DNA from: Magnetococcales bacterium
Lineage (GTDB): Bacteria > Pseudomonadota > Magnetococcia > Magnetococcales > Magnetaquicoccaceae
Assembly (NCBI GenBank): GCA_015233035.1
Contig: JADFYM010000001.1
Location: 62,001-126,000, forward strand
Length of the DNA stretch: 64,000 nucleotides
Direction of reading: 5' to 3'
Shown here: piece by piece, positions 8,349 through 19,868 of the stretch
Numbering within the stretch: position 1 is the stretch's first letter
How the letters are laid out: each line of letters begins with the position of its first letter
Made by a program: the position numbers and the translations under genes
Notes under the pieces: generated by a model
Told to the model about the DNA's origin: nothing
The model's database searches: none
Seen by the model: only the letters and a program-made list of their open reading frames with translations

Positions 8349-10532
8349 TTAAAGTTTCAGTTGGCTCAACGTCTTGTCCAGGTCTGCCGTGATGGCTGTG
8401 ATCATGTCAACCTGTTTTTCCACCGTTCTGCTCGTTTTTTCAATGCCATCCACCGTCCACTTCACCTCCACGATACCCTTCGATACCGTGGCCGCCACCC
8501 GGGAGGTCTCGCCGATATGACGGGATATTTCGGCACTGACAGAGGAGACTTCGACAATGGACTGGGTCATGCCATCCACACCGGAGGAGGCTTCCACCAC
8601 ATTGCGGGTGACTTCGTCGATACCGGAAGAGATCTCTTGCACATTGCGGGAGACCTCACCAATGCCCGTCGAGGCATCCACAACCCGCTTGGTGACCGCC
8701 GCCGTCTCGGCGGAAACCTCCACCATGGAATGCGAAATTTCGGCCACCGTCCGGCTCTGTTCGTCCACCGCCTGCAAAATTTCCCCGTTGGCACCACTCA
8801 ACCGCTTGATGATTTCCCCCACCTGCTGGGTGGCAATACCCGCCGCATTGGTGGTCTCTTGAATCTGGCTGATCTTTTCCGAAATCATGCGGGTGGCTTC
8901 AGAGGTCTGCCGGGCCAACTCCTTGACCTCATTGGCCACCACGGCAAACCCTTTGCCCGCTTCGCCCGCCCCCGCCGCCTCAATGGAGGCATTCAACGCC
9001 AGAATATTGGTCTGTTCCGCGATATTGCTGATCACCGCCACCACTTTGCCAATCTCCTGGGCAGAAACGCCCAGTTTTTGCATGACGCTGAAGGTATCCT
9101 GGGCATTGCGTTTGGCCTCATCCGCCTCGCGGGAGGCACTCTCGCAGCGGGAACGCACCTCCCCGATGGAGGCGGTCAACTGTTCCACCGAAGAGGCCAC
9201 CGTGCTGACACTGCTGCCCGTTCTCTGGGAGGCATCCCGCACCTGCTCCATGTTGCGGCTGGCGCGTTCACCGGACTGGGCCACGGAACTCAGATTAACA
9301 TTGGCCTCCTCTGCGGCGGAAGAGATGGTGTTCATGTTGGCACTGATCTGCTCAGCCGAAGCCGACACCACCTTCATGTTGTCACTCATCCGCTCCGTCG
9401 TGGCCAGGACCGTCTCCAGACTGACACTCATTTCCGTCACCACCCCCGCCGAGGCGGAAGCCTGTGCCGTCAGTTTATCCGTACCACCCGACATTTCCCG
9501 GGCCGCCCCGATCAACTCCTTGGAAGCCTGCGTCAATTTGGTGGTATCCTGCGCAATCTCCCGGAGTATCTCGCTCAGATTTTCGGCCATCTTCTGGATC
9601 GCATGAAACACCCCGCCCTTTTGATGACCCCCGCCACCCAGATTCACCCGCAAATTGCCCTCACCGATGGCATTGGCAATGGCGCGCAGTTCGGACGGCT
9701 CACACCCCCAATTTTTCACGATGGATTGAATCATGACAACAGAAACAATGGCACCCACCGCCAAAGAGACCAAAGAAAAAATCAACGGCCAGACCAGCGA
9801 CGGCTGTTCCCGATGTCCCAGAACATCCTGGGCCAACTTTCTGACCTCTGTCTGGGATTGCTCCAGGGTGCGCTCCATCTCTTTTTTCTTCGCGATCAGT
9901 TTTTCCGCCAGATCGACGGCGTCGGTTTGCCGGCCACCCCGCAGCAATTCAAAGACATAGCCACCCAATTTGGTGAGATCGTTGGTATCCTTCTCGATGG
10001 CTTTAAAATGGTCGCTGATGGTTTGCCACTCTTGCACCCGCTTGTCAGGATGCGCCAAGGCATCCCGCAGCAGATCCTGGCCCTTCCTGACCCCTTCGCC
10101 CACCTGTACACTCAGTCGCTTGAACTCCCCCTCAGCCGTTTGCAGCCCATCTGCCGGAGCGGCGTCCCGCGCTTCCTGGGCACCCCGCCGATCCTCACTC
10201 GCCGGATCCGCACTCCTGCCCAGCCCTTTGTCCACCTTCATATTCGACAACCGGGAACTCTCTTCTTCCGGGCGTTGGGAACCCTCCCTGGCCTTGGCAG
10301 CCACCCCCTTGTACCGGAACGCCCGCTCCCATTGGACGGCTTGTTCCGCCTGGTTGGCGCGAATGCTGGTTAAAATATCCGTCAAGGGGACAACTGTTTC
10401 CGTGATCCCTCGGGCATCCTCGCCACCACCACCTACCCGGAGCATGCTGGTAAGATGGGTAATTGCCAAAATGGCCAACAGCAGACCGGCCAACGCATAA
10501 AGCTGTGTTTTGAATCTCATTGCTCCCAACAT
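8349..10532 (-). CDS. Methyl-accepting chemotaxis protein
   Basis: Transmembrane chemoreceptor of 727 residues and first gene of the che operon. TM1 is about 8-26, a mostly helical polar periplasmic region runs to about 238 (with an Arg/Ala-rich stretch around 85-120), and TM2 is about 239-267. There is no clear HAMP domain. The cytoplasmic hairpin has its tip at about 500-530 ([24 protein letters not shown]). After the tip the descending helix is built of about seven consecutive 14-residue repeats (for example [28 protein letters not shown]), that is, pairs of heptads. The C-terminus (TLSQLKL) lacks an aromatic pentapeptide that would tether CheR or CheB. ATG start with AAGGA seven bases upstream. 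The ligand cannot be told. Confidence 0.93.
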   Translation of the reverse strand: MLGAMRFKTQLYALAGLLLAILAITHLTSMLRVGGGGEDARGITETVVPLTDILTSIRANQAEQAVQWERAFRYKGVAAKAREGSQRPEEESSRLSNMKVDKGLGRSADPASEDRRGAQEARDAAPADGLQTAEGEFKRLSVQVGEGVRKGQDLLRDALAHPDKRVQEWQTISDHFKAIEKDTNDLTKLGGYVFELLRGGRQTDAVDLAEKLIAKKKEMERTLEQSQTEVRKLAQDVLGHREQPSLVWPLIFSLVSLAVGAIVSVVMIQSIVKNWGCEPSELRAIANAIGEGNLRVNLGGGGHQKGGVFHAIQKMAENLSEILREIAQDTTKLTQASKELIGAAREMSGGTDKLTAQASASAGVVTEMSVSLETVLATTERMSDNMKVVSASAEQISANMNTISSAAEEANVNLSSVAQSGERASRNMEQVRDASQRTGSSVSTVASSVEQLTASIGEVRSRCESASREADEAKRNAQDTFSVMQKLGVSAQEIGKVVAVISNIAEQTNILALNASIEAAGAGEAGKGFAVVANEVKELARQTSEATRMISEKISQIQETTNAAGIATQQVGEIIKRLSGANGEILQAVDEQSRTVAEISHSMVEVSAETAAVTKRVVDASTGIGEVSRNVQEISSGIDEVTRNVVEASSGVDGMTQSIVEVSSVSAEISRHIGETSRVAATVSKGIVEVKWTVDGIEKTSRTVEKQVDMITAITADLDKTLSQLKL

Positions 10533-10839
10533 TGCGATTCCTTTGCTCGTTATCTGGTTATTAAACCGTTATCCGTCCACTTCGATCCCATCGGCCTTGT
10601 TTGTGGCGTATTGGCCACGAAACGATGGGATAATATCAAGTACACTCTGCAATACGCTAGATGAGCCAAAATAGCAAGGCGACGTGACACAAAAATCCTC
10701 AACCTTGCCTGGGATGTCAAGAGATTCCCGCTTGTTGGCGTTAATTGGGCACTGTACAGGGTGGGCTGCCTGGTGGCATCATGCCGCCGTGGATTTGGTC
10801 CACGACAGACACCCCCACAACAGGCTGACCCCAAACGCC
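10533..10839. other. Intergenic region between mcp and topB
   Basis: A 307-bp gap between divergent genes that must hold the promoters for the leftward che operon and the rightward topB. I see no gene, no repeat family and no convincing -35/-10 pair by eye. Reading frames that cross it have no recognisable protein features. Confidence 0.5.
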
Positions 10840-13044
10840 ATGGCCACACCGCCCACTCTCCTCTATCTCTGTGAAAAACCTTCTCAGGCACGAGACATTG
10901 CCCAGATCCTGGGAGCTACGGCCAAGCGGGAGGGCTATCTGGAAGGGGCCGACTGTCGGGTGACCTGGTGTCTGGGACATCTGCTGGAGATGGTCATGCC
11001 GGACGCCTATCGACCGGAGTGGAAAAACTGGCAGATGGATGCCCTGCCCATTATTCCTGCCCACTGGCAACTGGCGGTCCGGCAGACGGTAGCCAAACAA
11101 TTTGCCGTCATCAAACGGTTGTTGCCTCAAGCCCGGCAGGTCATTATCGCCACCGACGCCGACCGGGAAGGAGAAACCATTGGCCGGGAAGTTTTGACCC
11201 AATGCGGTTACCGGGGCCAGGTTGCCCGCCTGTGGCTGTCGGCACTGGATGATGCCAGTATTCGCAAGGCGTTGCAGACCATCCGACCCGGTCAGCAGAC
11301 CGAACCTTTGTATCAGGCCGGCTTGGGCCGTGCCAGGGCCGACTGGCTGGTGGGGATCAATCTTTCCCGCGCCTATACCCTTCTGGGCCGTACCATCGGC
11401 CATGCCGGGGTGTTGACCGTTGGCCGGGTGCAGACCCCCACCCTGAAACTGGTCGTGGATCGGGATCGACAGATTGAATCTTTTCAACCCCTTCCTTTTT
11501 TTGACCTGTATGTCTATCTGCGGGTGGCCAACGGGGGCTTTCGTGCCCAATGGATCCCCAGCCCGGACGAGGCCGACGCCGAAGGTCGGTGCCTGGAGCG
11601 GGCCAAGGCCGAAGCGGTCGCCAGCCGGGTTCTGGGTGCTGCGGGCAGCATCCAGCGGGCAGAAACCAAGCGGGTGAAAGAACCTCCGCCGCTGCCGCTG
11701 GATCTCTCCACCCTGCAACAGGAGGGTTCCCGCCGCTGGCATATGAGTGCCAGCCGCACGCTGGAGGTGGCCCAATCCCTGTATGAAACCCACAAGGCCA
11801 TCACCTATCCCCGCACCGATTGCCGCCATCTGCCCGCCAGCCAATGGCCGGAGGCTGCCGCCATATTGCACGCCATCGCCCAGGCGGACCCCGCGCTCGC
11901 CCCACTGGTCCAGCAGGCCGATGCCACCCTGCGCTCCCGGGCCTGGGATGACCAAAAGATTACCGCCCACCACGCCATCATTCCAACGGGGGCCCGGTTG
12001 ACGGTGGCCCGTCTGGCCGAAGATGAAATGCGGATCTATGACCGGATTCGTCGCCACTATCTGGCCCAATTTTTTCCGGCTTTTGAATATGATCATACGG
12101 TGATCGACGCCCAGATCGCCCAGGCACTCTTTCGGGCCAGTGGTCGGGTACCCGTCGTGACCGGTTGGCAGCAGGTTTTGCAGGTGGAACCCCAGGAAAA
12201 GGCGAAGGTGGGTGACAAAAAGGCGGCACAACCCCTGCCCCTGGTCAAAAAAGGCGAACCCACCCAGGCAGAGAAGACCCATGTGGCAGAAAAGCGCACC
12301 CAACCCCCGCAGCGGTTTACCGAAGGCACCCTCATTCAGGCCATGAAGCAGGTGGGCAGGGGGGTGGAAAATCCCCGTCTCAAGCAAATCTTGCGGGAGA
12401 CCGCTGGCATCGGCACAGAGGCGACCCGGGCCTCGATTATTGAAAATTTACTGAAGCGACAATTGTTGACCAAAGAGGGCAAAAAAAATCTGCTCAGTAC
12501 CGAGGCGGGTCGGCTGTTGGTCGATCTTCTCCCTCATAGTGTCACGGATCCGGCCACGACCGCCGTCTGGGAGCAGGCCCTGGACGATATTGCCAACGGC
12601 CAGGGTTCCCTGGCGGCGTTCCAGGAAAAGACCGTCCTCTGGGTGACGCGCCTGATTGGCCAGGTCCAGGCCAGGCACCACACCGGCTTGGTTGGCCCAG
12701 TCGCGGGCCAACCCGCCACGCTGGCCCTGGATGCAACGGTGGCCATGGCCGGGTCCGCGACCTTGTGTCCCCGCTGCGGTCGCCCCATGCGGCACCGCCA
12801 GAGTGCACGAGGGGGTTTTTGGGGCTGTTCCGGCTATCCAGAGTGCCGGGAAATTGTGTCGGAACCGTCCAGGAATGCTCCGGCCGCCGTCACCGCCCCG
12901 TCCGGGGCGGGACAGACCTGTCCACAGTGCCAAACAGGCCAGTTGATCAAACGGGTGGCCAGTCAGGGCAAAAGCAAGGGACAGACATTTGTGGGATGCA
13001 ATCGGTTTCCAGAATGTCGCTTTATCCTGTCGGGTAGCGGATAG
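10840..13044 (+). CDS. topB: DNA topoisomerase III (type IA)
   Basis: Type IA topoisomerase of 734 residues that relaxes and decatenates DNA through a 5'-phosphotyrosine link. The N-terminal Toprim domain has LLYLCEKPSQARDIA and the metal site ATDADREGETIG (about 103). The strand-passage core includes LGRARADWLVGINLSRAYT, VGRVQTPTL and the active-site tyrosine in TYPRTDCRHLP (about 322). Unlike minimal TopB it ends in two four-cysteine zinc ribbons (about 642-675 and 693-728; CPRCGRPM..CSGYPEC and CPQCQTG..CNRFPEC), as in TopA. A Lys/Pro/Gln-rich insertion lies near 450-490. ATG at 10840 is chosen because the Toprim strand starts a few residues later; the upstream reading frame is unlike protein. 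No near-consensus ribosome site is seen. The neighbours are unrelated, so it is probably monocistronic. Confidence 0.93.
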   Translation: MATPPTLLYLCEKPSQARDIAQILGATAKREGYLEGADCRVTWCLGHLLEMVMPDAYRPEWKNWQMDALPIIPAHWQLAVRQTVAKQFAVIKRLLPQARQVIIATDADREGETIGREVLTQCGYRGQVARLWLSALDDASIRKALQTIRPGQQTEPLYQAGLGRARADWLVGINLSRAYTLLGRTIGHAGVLTVGRVQTPTLKLVVDRDRQIESFQPLPFFDLYVYLRVANGGFRAQWIPSPDEADAEGRCLERAKAEAVASRVLGAAGSIQRAETKRVKEPPPLPLDLSTLQQEGSRRWHMSASRTLEVAQSLYETHKAITYPRTDCRHLPASQWPEAAAILHAIAQADPALAPLVQQADATLRSRAWDDQKITAHHAIIPTGARLTVARLAEDEMRIYDRIRRHYLAQFFPAFEYDHTVIDAQIAQALFRASGRVPVVTGWQQVLQVEPQEKAKVGDKKAAQPLPLVKKGEPTQAEKTHVAEKRTQPPQRFTEGTLIQAMKQVGRGVENPRLKQILRETAGIGTEATRASIIENLLKRQLLTKEGKKNLLSTEAGRLLVDLLPHSVTDPATTAVWEQALDDIANGQGSLAAFQEKTVLWVTRLIGQVQARHHTGLVGPVAGQPATLALDATVAMAGSATLCPRCGRPMRHRQSARGGFWGCSGYPECREIVSEPSRNAPAAVTAPSGAGQTCPQCQTGQLIKRVASQGKSKGQTFVGCNRFPECRFILSGSG

Positions 13045-13211
13045 CCTCCGCCAGACACATCCGATTCCACCCTGCCCACCTGTTTACCGTTGCTTCCTCC
13101 CCACCGGAAAGCATGTTACAATGTAGCCGTTTTCCTGAAACAAGACATGCACTGGGTGCCTGGGTGGAACCGACCGTCAACCGACTGCCCAGCAAACGAG
13201 GAGCGCACAGC

Positions 13212-13631
13212 ATGAACACCCCTCCTATCGTCCTCTGGAAGCCCCCCTTGAGCGTCGGCGTCGCGGACATCGACGAGGATCACAAAAAATTGCTCAAGAT
13301 GATCAACCGCTTATTCGGATCGGCCTTGTCCCTGGACCCAAGACAGGTATTGCACACCATTCTGGATGAACTGACCGAATATGTGGTGGTCCACTTTGAC
13401 CGGGAAGAGACCTATATGCGCCGCTACGCCTATCCCGAATACGGGATCCATAAACGGGATCACCAACGGTTGCTGGACACCGCCGGACGGTTCAAACAAA
13501 ACAGGGAGTTGGGCCTGTCCATCAACCTCAAGGAAGAGATTGAACACGCCCTCCGTCAGTGGCTGGAGGCCCATATCCAGGAGCATGACAAACGGCTGGG
13601 TGCGTTCTTGAATCAGCAGGGCATCTCATAA
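13212..13631 (+). CDS. Bacteriohemerythrin
   Basis: Small di-iron oxygen-binding protein of 139 residues. All the ligand motifs are present: [28 protein letters not shown] and [10 protein letters not shown], with the expected spacing for a four-helix bundle. Start at ATG 13212 behind GAGGAG. It ends only 20 bases before the likely start of the large hybrid kinase, so the two are probably cotranscribed. A role as an oxygen carrier or as the oxygen-sensing input of that signalling operon is inference. Such proteins are common in motile microaerophiles. Confidence 0.93.
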   Translation: MNTPPIVLWKPPLSVGVADIDEDHKKLLKMINRLFGSALSLDPRQVLHTILDELTEYVVVHFDREETYMRRYAYPEYGIHKRDHQRLLDTAGRFKQNRELGLSINLKEEIEHALRQWLEAHIQEHDKRLGAFLNQQGIS

Positions 13632-13650
13632 ATTGATCCTCGGCACCCGT

Positions 13651-16600
13651 ATGGTCTTTAACCCTATGCGCCTATTCACCCCCAACAGATTGACCATGCA
13701 GTTGACCGGAATGGTCGCACTGTTGGCCCTGTTGCCCGCCGTCACCCTGGCATTGACCAGCAACCCCCTCCTGGCCGGTGGAGTATGGGGCAGTGGTCTC
13801 CTGCTGACCGCCCTCTGGATCTCCCGCACCATTGCCGAAAAAAAAGAGATCGAATCCGCCTTGCGGGAGAGCGAACGACGCTTGCGGGACATTGTCACCA
13901 ATGCCCATGAGTTGATCTACAGTCTGGACCGCCAGGGGATTGTCCGCTTCATTGCCCCCACGGTGCAGGGATTGCTGGGATACGAGGCCGCGCAATTGCT
14001 CGACCGACCGTTTGCCCATCTGGTGGATTTGGCGGATGTCAACGCCCATCAGGCCGCCTTGCACACCGTCTTGACCAGTCGGGCGGCGGTGCGCGGCCTG
14101 GAATATCGCCTGCGGACGGCCAACGGTCAGGAAAAATGGTTTCGCGGTTCCATCAGCCCGGTCCTGGATGAACAGGGCCAGGTGACATCCCTGGTGGGCA
14201 TTGACTTTGATATTACCGAATTGCGGCGGATCAGTCATCAACTGCAAGAGAATGAAACCCGTCTGCGCACCATCCTGGACAACACCCATGACATTATCCT
14301 CACCCTGCGTCGCGAAGGGATCATCCTGTTCGTCACGCAAAGCATTTTCCGGCAATTGGCCTACAGCCCCGATCAACTCACCGGTCGCCACATCTCTTTT
14401 CTGCTCCACCCGGAGGATCGGGAGACCTTTCTGACAGCTCTGGATGAAACGACCCGGACGGGGCGAAGCCTGATCGACCGGGAATCCCGTTTTCTGGCCC
14501 AGCAGGGCACCATTCACTGGCTGCGCTATTCCATCATACCGGTCGCAGACGAGGGGACTCAGGCACCCGGACTGGTCCTTTCCGCCACCGATGTCACCCA
14601 CCAGAAACAACAGGAAAATCAGGTACGCGCCTCGGAAGAAAAATTTCGCACCCTGTTTGAGGCCACCGGCGAAGGCGTCCTCTTGCTGGGACCGAACGGT
14701 CTGATGGATTGCAACGAGAAAGCGGTGGAACTGTTCGGTTGCCGGAACCGGGCGGATTTGTTGCAACGACCGCTACAGACTTTTTGGCCGGAGACCCAAC
14801 CCAACGGGGAGGCTTCCCGTACTCTGGCCAGTGCCTGGCACAACCAGGCTTTCGCGGACGGCTCCGTCTCCTACGAATGGACCTATCTCCTCGCCGACGG
14901 TCAGGGGACATTGCCCGCCGAGGTGTTGCTCAATGCCCTGGCTCTGGAAGGACAACCGGCCTTGCAGATTGTGGTGCGGGACATTGCCACCCGCAAGGCG
15001 ATGGAGGCCCAGTTGCGCGCCGCCAAAGAGGCCGCCGAGGCCGCCAGTCAGGCCAAGGGGGAGTTCCTGGCCAATATGAGCCACGAAATCCGTACCCCCA
15101 TGAACGCCATCATCGGCTTGAGCCACCTCTGTCTGCAAACCCCGTTGACCACCCGGCAACAGGATTATATGCGCAAGGTGCACAACTCCGCCACCTCCCT
15201 GCTGCGTATCATCAACGATATTCTGGACTTTTCCAAAATCGAAGCCGGACGACTGGACATGGAGTCCATCGACTTCACCCTGGAAGAGGTCCTGGGCAAC
15301 CTGGCCGCCATCGTCTCCCTGAAGGCACAAGAAAAAAGGCTGGAATGTATCGTGGAGACCGCCGTGAATATTCCACCCAGTCTGGTGGGAGACCCCCTGC
15401 GCCTGGGACAAATTTTGCTCAACCTGACCAACAATGCCCTCAAATTTACCGAACAGGGTGAAATCGCTATTATCACTCAAATTGTAGAGAAAAATACCCA
15501 TAGCGTTCGCCTGCAATTTACCGTGCGGGACACCGGTATCGGCATGACTCTGGCACAGCAAGCGGGATTGTTTCAGGCCTTTACCCAGGCTGATTCCTCG
15601 ATCACCCGCAAATTTGGTGGTACCGGGCTGGGGTTGGCCATCTCCAAACGGTTGATTGAAATGATGGGTGGCACCATTCGGGTGGAGAGCACACCCGATG
15701 TGGGTTCCCGGTTCATGTTTGATGTGTGTTTGGGTATTTCCAACCATCAAGTGGAAAAAGGGTTGATCCCCTCACCGGACCTGCGGGGCATGAAAGTGTT
15801 GGTGGCAGACGACAACGAAAGTGCCCGCCATGTCATCGCCGACTATTTGACCTCCTTTACCTTCCGGGTGACGCGGGTGCAAAACGGCAAGGAGGCCATC
15901 ATTGCCGTTCAGGAAGCGGATATTACCGAAGATCCCTTCGACCTGGTGGTCATGGATTACATGATGCCGGAAATGGATGGCATTACCGCCGCCGCCCAAA
16001 TACGCCATGCGTTGCATCTGACCCACCCGCCCGTGGTCATCATGGCGACCGCTTACGGTGAAGCTCCGGTGGTCAAACGGGCCATTGAGGAGGCCGATAT
16101 CGGCGGTTTCCTGGTCAAACCCATCCACCAAAGCCTGCTGTTTGAAACCATTCTGGAGGCCTTTGGCCAGGCCAGACCCCAGCGGACCCCCGCCGGAGGT
16201 ATTCCACATCCCAGCAGTCGGGATTATGCAACGGCACTCGCGGGTGCCCGCATTTTACTGGTCGAGGATAACGAACTCAACCAGCAGGTGGCGCGGGAAT
16301 TGTTGGAAGAGGTCCATATCACCGTGTTGCTGGCTGAAAACGGCAAACAGGCGGTTGATCTGGTGGCCAGTGAAACCCTGGACGGCGTGTTGATGGATCT
16401 GCACATGCCGGTCATGGACGGTCTGACCGCTGCCCGGGAGATTCGCAAAGAGGCATGTTTTGCCAACCTGCCCATTCTCGCCATGACGGCCAATGCCATG
16501 TCCGGTGACCGGGAAATGTGCCTGGCCGCCGGAATGCAGGACCATATTGCCAAGCCGATTGATCCCGGCAAACTGTTTGCCACCCTCGCCCATTGGATCC

Positions 16601-17331
16601 GACCGGTTGTGCCGCCACGACCGCCCGAACCCGTGCCCCAGGAATCGGCGGCGTCCACCCCGCAGGAGATACCCCCTCCTTCCCAGCCAACAGTGATCCC
16701 TCTGCCCGCCATTCCCGGCATTCACACCGAAACCGGTCTGAAATATTTGAATGGCAATCTGCCCGGATATTGGAGTCTGCTGGCCAAATTTCGGGTCAAC
16801 CAGTGTGGTGCCACCGCCGCCATGCGCGCTGCCCTGGAAGCGCAGGATCTATTGACTGCGGAACGCCTGGCCCACACCTTGAAAGGGGTGGCGGCCACCA
16901 TAGGGGCCGATACACTCTGCCAAGTGGCAACCGCACTGGAATCCGCCCTCAAAGACCAGGCAGATGCCGCGCAAATCACACTGCGGTTGCAAGAGACGAC
17001 GGAACAACTGACCGGCATCTGTACCGCCCTGGATCACGCCTTGTCCCAGCAGACCCTCTCTCCCCTCCTCCCGACCCTCACCACCGAGACAGCCGAATCG
17101 ACCCGCCGCCGCGATGCCCTGCTCAGACAGGCTTTCCAGCAGTTGACCCTGTTCGATGCCGCCGTGGATGAGACATTGATGACCTTGCGCACGGATCACC
17201 TCACCCAGGCCATGCTCCGTTGGATGACACAACTGGAGTGTCAAGTCTCTCAATATGACTTTGAAGCAGCGGTGCAAACATTAAAACAATGCGCCGATGA
17301 TCTGGCGGTTGACCTGGAGCAGGAACCATGA
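13651..17331 (+). CDS. PAS hybrid sensor histidine kinase with two receivers and Hpt
   Basis: Membrane-anchored phosphorelay kinase of about 1226 residues. Two hydrophobic segments lie near the N-terminus (about 15-60) with almost no periplasmic loop. Three PAS domains follow (about 75-190, 200-320, 330-445). The HisKA domain has His477 in [13 protein letters not shown], then a full HATPase_c. Receiver 1 ([13 protein letters not shown] about 768), receiver 2 ([12 protein letters not shown] about 915) and a C-terminal Hpt ([14 protein letters not shown] about 1073) complete an internal relay, with a poorly conserved helical tail. The frame is open from a TTG at 13633; ATG 13651 is preferred, but ATG 13666 is possible and no strong ribosome site decides. 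The stop overlaps the start of the next gene by 4 bases (ATGA). The signal is unknown; the neighbouring hemerythrin hints at oxygen. Confidence 0.92.
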   Translation: MVFNPMRLFTPNRLTMQLTGMVALLALLPAVTLALTSNPLLAGGVWGSGLLLTALWISRTIAEKKEIESALRESERRLRDIVTNAHELIYSLDRQGIVRFIAPTVQGLLGYEAAQLLDRPFAHLVDLADVNAHQAALHTVLTSRAAVRGLEYRLRTANGQEKWFRGSISPVLDEQGQVTSLVGIDFDITELRRISHQLQENETRLRTILDNTHDIILTLRREGIILFVTQSIFRQLAYSPDQLTGRHISFLLHPEDRETFLTALDETTRTGRSLIDRESRFLAQQGTIHWLRYSIIPVADEGTQAPGLVLSATDVTHQKQQENQVRASEEKFRTLFEATGEGVLLLGPNGLMDCNEKAVELFGCRNRADLLQRPLQTFWPETQPNGEASRTLASAWHNQAFADGSVSYEWTYLLADGQGTLPAEVLLNALALEGQPALQIVVRDIATRKAMEAQLRAAKEAAEAASQAKGEFLANMSHEIRTPMNAIIGLSHLCLQTPLTTRQQDYMRKVHNSATSLLRIINDILDFSKIEAGRLDMESIDFTLEEVLGNLAAIVSLKAQEKRLECIVETAVNIPPSLVGDPLRLGQILLNLTNNALKFTEQGEIAIITQIVEKNTHSVRLQFTVRDTGIGMTLAQQAGLFQAFTQADSSITRKFGGTGLGLAISKRLIEMMGGTIRVESTPDVGSRFMFDVCLGISNHQVEKGLIPSPDLRGMKVLVADDNESARHVIADYLTSFTFRVTRVQNGKEAIIAVQEADITEDPFDLVVMDYMMPEMDGITAAAQIRHALHLTHPPVVIMATAYGEAPVVKRAIEEADIGGFLVKPIHQSLLFETILEAFGQARPQRTPAGGIPHPSSRDYATALAGARILLVEDNELNQQVARELLEEVHITVLLAENGKQAVDLVASETLDGVLMDLHMPVMDGLTAAREIRKEACFANLPILAMTANAMSGDREMCLAAGMQDHIAKPIDPGKLFATLAHWIRPVVPPRPPEPVPQESAASTPQEIPPPSQPTVIPLPAIPGIHTETGLKYLNGNLPGYWSLLAKFRVNQCGATAAMRAALEAQDLLTAERLAHTLKGVAATIGADTLCQVATALESALKDQADAAQITLRLQETTEQLTGICTALDHALSQQTLSPLLPTLTTETAESTRRRDALLRQAFQQLTLFDAAVDETLMTLRTDHLTQAMLRWMTQLECQVSQYDFEAAVQTLKQCADDLAVDLEQEP

Positions 17332-18446
17332 AATCCACCATCCTGGTTGTGGATGACACACCGGAAAATATTGATATATTAAAAGGGGCGTTAACCCCCC
17401 TTTACACGGTCAGACCGGCTCCCAGCGGTCGCATTGCCTTGATCGCCGCTGATATTCAGCCCCGCCCCGACTTGATCCTGCTGGATATCATGATGCCGGG
17501 GATGGATGGCTATGCCGTTTGTCGCCAACTGAAGGCCCGTGCAGAGACGCGGGATATACCCATCATTTTTGTCACCGCCAAAACCTCTGAGGCCGATGAA
17601 TTGCTGGGCTTGCAACTGGGCGCGGTGGATTATATTACCAAACCCTTCCGGGTGCCCATTGTCCAATCCCGGATCAAAACCCACCTGGCCCTGCGCGCCG
17701 CCACGCAAAAACTGGCGGAACAAAACCGGATGCTCGTGGATGAACGCCAGGTCATCGAAAGCATTTTGCTCAAGATGCGGCAGGCCGATCTGTTCCACGA
17801 ACAACACCTGCGATTCATCGTCTCTCCTGTGGAAACCACAGCGGGCGATCTGCTGCTCTCCACGGTGACGCCCGATGGCAGACAATTGATCTTGCTGGGT
17901 GATTTTACTGGTCACGGCCTGTCTGCCGCCATTGGTGGTCCTTTGGTCGCCTATATTCTGCATGATTTGGCCGAGCGCAACGCCTCATCGCTGGCCATCT
18001 TCACCGTCATCAATGACCAACTGTGTGCCAGACTGCCCACCGGGCTGTTTTTTGCCGCCGCGCTGATTGAGATTGCCCCTGATCGACACAGTGGGTTATT
18101 ATGGAACGCCGGGTTGCCAGATTGTCTGGTGTTGCGTCAGGGCGTGGTACAGGCCACATTGCCTTCCGTCTTGCCGCCGCTTGGCATTGTCGGTGCACTG
18201 GATATCGCTGCGGCCATGGCACCACTCACCTTCCTGACCGGAGACCGGTTGTACGCCTTTTCCGATGGGATCATTGAGGCACAGTCCCCGGCAGGTGACC
18301 TGTTTGGTTATGAACGCCTGCAGCCATTTTTGCTGATGGCCAGTCAAGGGACACAACCATTGGCTCAGCTCATGACGCTCCTGGCCTCCTATACGGGTGC
18401 GACCACCTTTGAGGATGATATTACCTTGGTAGAGGTTCAGCTGTGA
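17328..18446 (+). CDS. Response regulator with PP2C/SpoIIE-type phosphatase output
   Basis: Two-domain protein of 372 residues. The receiver (D52 region, [11 protein letters not shown], and the Lys motif ITKPF) is joined by a coiled linker (about 120-155) to a PP2C-type serine phosphatase domain with the metal-binding acidic motifs [21 protein letters not shown] and EDDITLVEV. Such RsbU-like proteins dephosphorylate anti-sigma-factor antagonists in partner-switching pathways; no antagonist or anti-sigma gene is seen here. It starts inside the stop of the hybrid kinase (ATGA overlap) and runs into the next gene, so the kinase upstream is the obvious phosphodonor. Confidence 0.93.
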   Translation: MKSTILVVDDTPENIDILKGALTPLYTVRPAPSGRIALIAADIQPRPDLILLDIMMPGMDGYAVCRQLKARAETRDIPIIFVTAKTSEADELLGLQLGAVDYITKPFRVPIVQSRIKTHLALRAATQKLAEQNRMLVDERQVIESILLKMRQADLFHEQHLRFIVSPVETTAGDLLLSTVTPDGRQLILLGDFTGHGLSAAIGGPLVAYILHDLAERNASSLAIFTVINDQLCARLPTGLFFAAALIEIAPDRHSGLLWNAGLPDCLVLRQGVVQATLPSVLPPLGIVGALDIAAAMAPLTFLTGDRLYAFSDGIIEAQSPAGDLFGYERLQPFLLMASQGTQPLAQLMTLLASYTGATTFEDDITLVEVQL

Positions 18447-19555
18447 TGCAGACACAAAATGGAAAATCTATGGTAAAAAAAGGCACCGTCTTGGTGGTTG
18501 ATGACCAACCGGAACATATTGATGTGGTCAAAGCAGCCCTGGAACAACATTTTACTATTAAAATTGCCACCAACGGGGAATTGGGCTTGCGTCTGGCGGG
18601 CCAGGGCACGACGGACTTGATCTTGTCGGATATCATGATGCCCGGCATGGATGGCTTTGAACTGTGTCGTCAGCTCAAGGCCAATCCGGTTACCCGTGAG
18701 ATTCCCCTCGTCTTTTTGACGGCCAAGCACAATTTTGATGATGAAACATTGGGCCTGGGTCTGGGCGCGATGGACTTTATTCGCAAGCCAAGCAATCCGG
18801 CCGTCGTGCTGGCGCGCGTGACCAATCTGGTGGAACTTTACCGTACCCGGCAGGAATTGGTACGACAGAATAAAGAACTGGTCCACACACTGCATTTGCG
18901 TGAAGATATGGAACGTCTGGCCAGACATGACCTGAAAGGGCCCCTGGCTGGCATTATCGGCCTCCCGGAACTGCTGCTGGAAGATACCAACCTGACAGAT
19001 GAACAAAAAGAATTGATCCAGGTGATTGAAACAAACGGATACACCATGCTGGAGATGATCAACAACTCCCTGGATCTGTTTAAAATGGAGACGGGCAGTT
19101 ATCCACTGCAACCCGAGCAGTTTGATTTGATGGGGGTGCTGAAGAGAATTACCAGCGATCTGAGCCGGCACAGACTGTCCCAGAATATTTATATTGACCA
19201 TCCCCCGACCGAGGAGGTTTTTTTTGTTGTGGGTGAAAAACTGCTCTGCTATTCGATGTTTCACAACCTGGTTCTCAATGCCATCCAGGCCTCCGAGGCA
19301 CAGGGGGACATTCGTATCGAACTGGCGACCGATCAGGCCACCCGCAAGATTGTCATCACGAACCCAGGCGAGGTGCCCGCCGCGACCCGCAACCATTTTT
19401 TTGCCAAATATGTGACCTATGGCAAGAGAGGCGGTACCGGGCTGGGAACCTATTCCGCCTGGCTGTCCGCCAAAACCCAGGGGGGAGCCATTGAGTTGGA
19501 CACCAGTCGGCCCGGTTTTACTTCGGTCACGGTTTGGTTGCCGGGACCGAAATAG
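18446..19555 (+). CDS. Response regulator-histidine kinase hybrid (REC-HisKA-HATPase)
   Basis: Soluble protein of 369 residues with a receiver first (D about 62 in [11 protein letters not shown]; conserved Lys in IRKPS) and then a kinase core. The H box is RHDLKGPLAGIIGL (His about 160), the N box is HNLVLNAIQAS, and the ATP lid is the NPGEVP...GKRGGTGLGTYSAW type common in stress-type hybrid kinases. ATG at 18446 overlaps the preceding stop by one base (TGATG); a GTG one codon earlier is possible. Its 3' end overlaps the convergent antitoxin gene by 29 bases. Receiver-first kinases usually integrate one phosphorelay into another, so a role downstream of the 13651 kinase is likely. Confidence 0.92.
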   Translation: MQTQNGKSMVKKGTVLVVDDQPEHIDVVKAALEQHFTIKIATNGELGLRLAGQGTTDLILSDIMMPGMDGFELCRQLKANPVTREIPLVFLTAKHNFDDETLGLGLGAMDFIRKPSNPAVVLARVTNLVELYRTRQELVRQNKELVHTLHLREDMERLARHDLKGPLAGIIGLPELLLEDTNLTDEQKELIQVIETNGYTMLEMINNSLDLFKMETGSYPLQPEQFDLMGVLKRITSDLSRHRLSQNIYIDHPPTEEVFFVVGEKLLCYSMFHNLVLNAIQASEAQGDIRIELATDQATRKIVITNPGEVPAATRNHFFAKYVTYGKRGGTGLGTYSAWLSAKTQGGAIELDTSRPGFTSVTVWLPGPK

Positions 19556-19868
19556 AGTCCATCACCCGTTTGACCTGACCCGCAGAGACCGTGGCCGCAT
19601 GTTCCAGTTTGCTGAGGTATGCCTGGGAAACATTCATCCGACGGGCCAATTCAACCTGCTTGATACCGGCCTTTATCCGGGCCAGGGCGACCGGATTTTG
19701 CACAAAATCGGCTGGATCAAATGGCTCATAGTCGCCTTCCTGCCCCTTCTGTAGTGCCAGGTCGGACAGTTCTTCCTCAATCTGCTGCCGCAGTGCCCGG
19801 TAAACCCCCACAGGCAGCAGCACATATTCATCCTGACCGTCCGTATCTTTAATGATTTGCAAGTTCAT
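19527..19868 (-). CDS. XRE-family antitoxin
   Basis: Helix-turn-helix protein of 113 residues. The C-terminal half (about 65-110) is a Cro/CI-type HTH (ARIKAGIKQVELARRMNVSQAYLSKLEHA). The N-terminal half has the Phd/HigA-like start DEYVLLPVGVYRALR. Its start overlaps the stop of the toxin gene by 4 bases (ATGA). It should neutralise the toxin and repress the pair. Its last 29 bases overlap the end of the convergent kinase gene. Confidence 0.88.
   Translation of the reverse strand: MNLQIIKDTDGQDEYVLLPVGVYRALRQQIEEELSDLALQKGQEGDYEPFDPADFVQNPVALARIKAGIKQVELARRMNVSQAYLSKLEHAATVSAGQVKRVMDSISVPATKP

Noticed and set aside
7992-10373. A 793-codon plus-strand frame opposite the chemoreceptor
   Set aside because: Antisense of a highly repetitive, GC-rich receptor gene; composition rich in His, Arg and Gly with no recognisable fold.
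10741-12387. A 548-codon minus-strand frame inside topB
   Set aside because: Opposite-strand shadow of topoisomerase III; no family features.
18443-18445. GTG as the start of the REC-kinase
   Set aside because: The next codon is ATG in the same frame and overlaps the stop in the usual TGATG way; kept as an alternative only.
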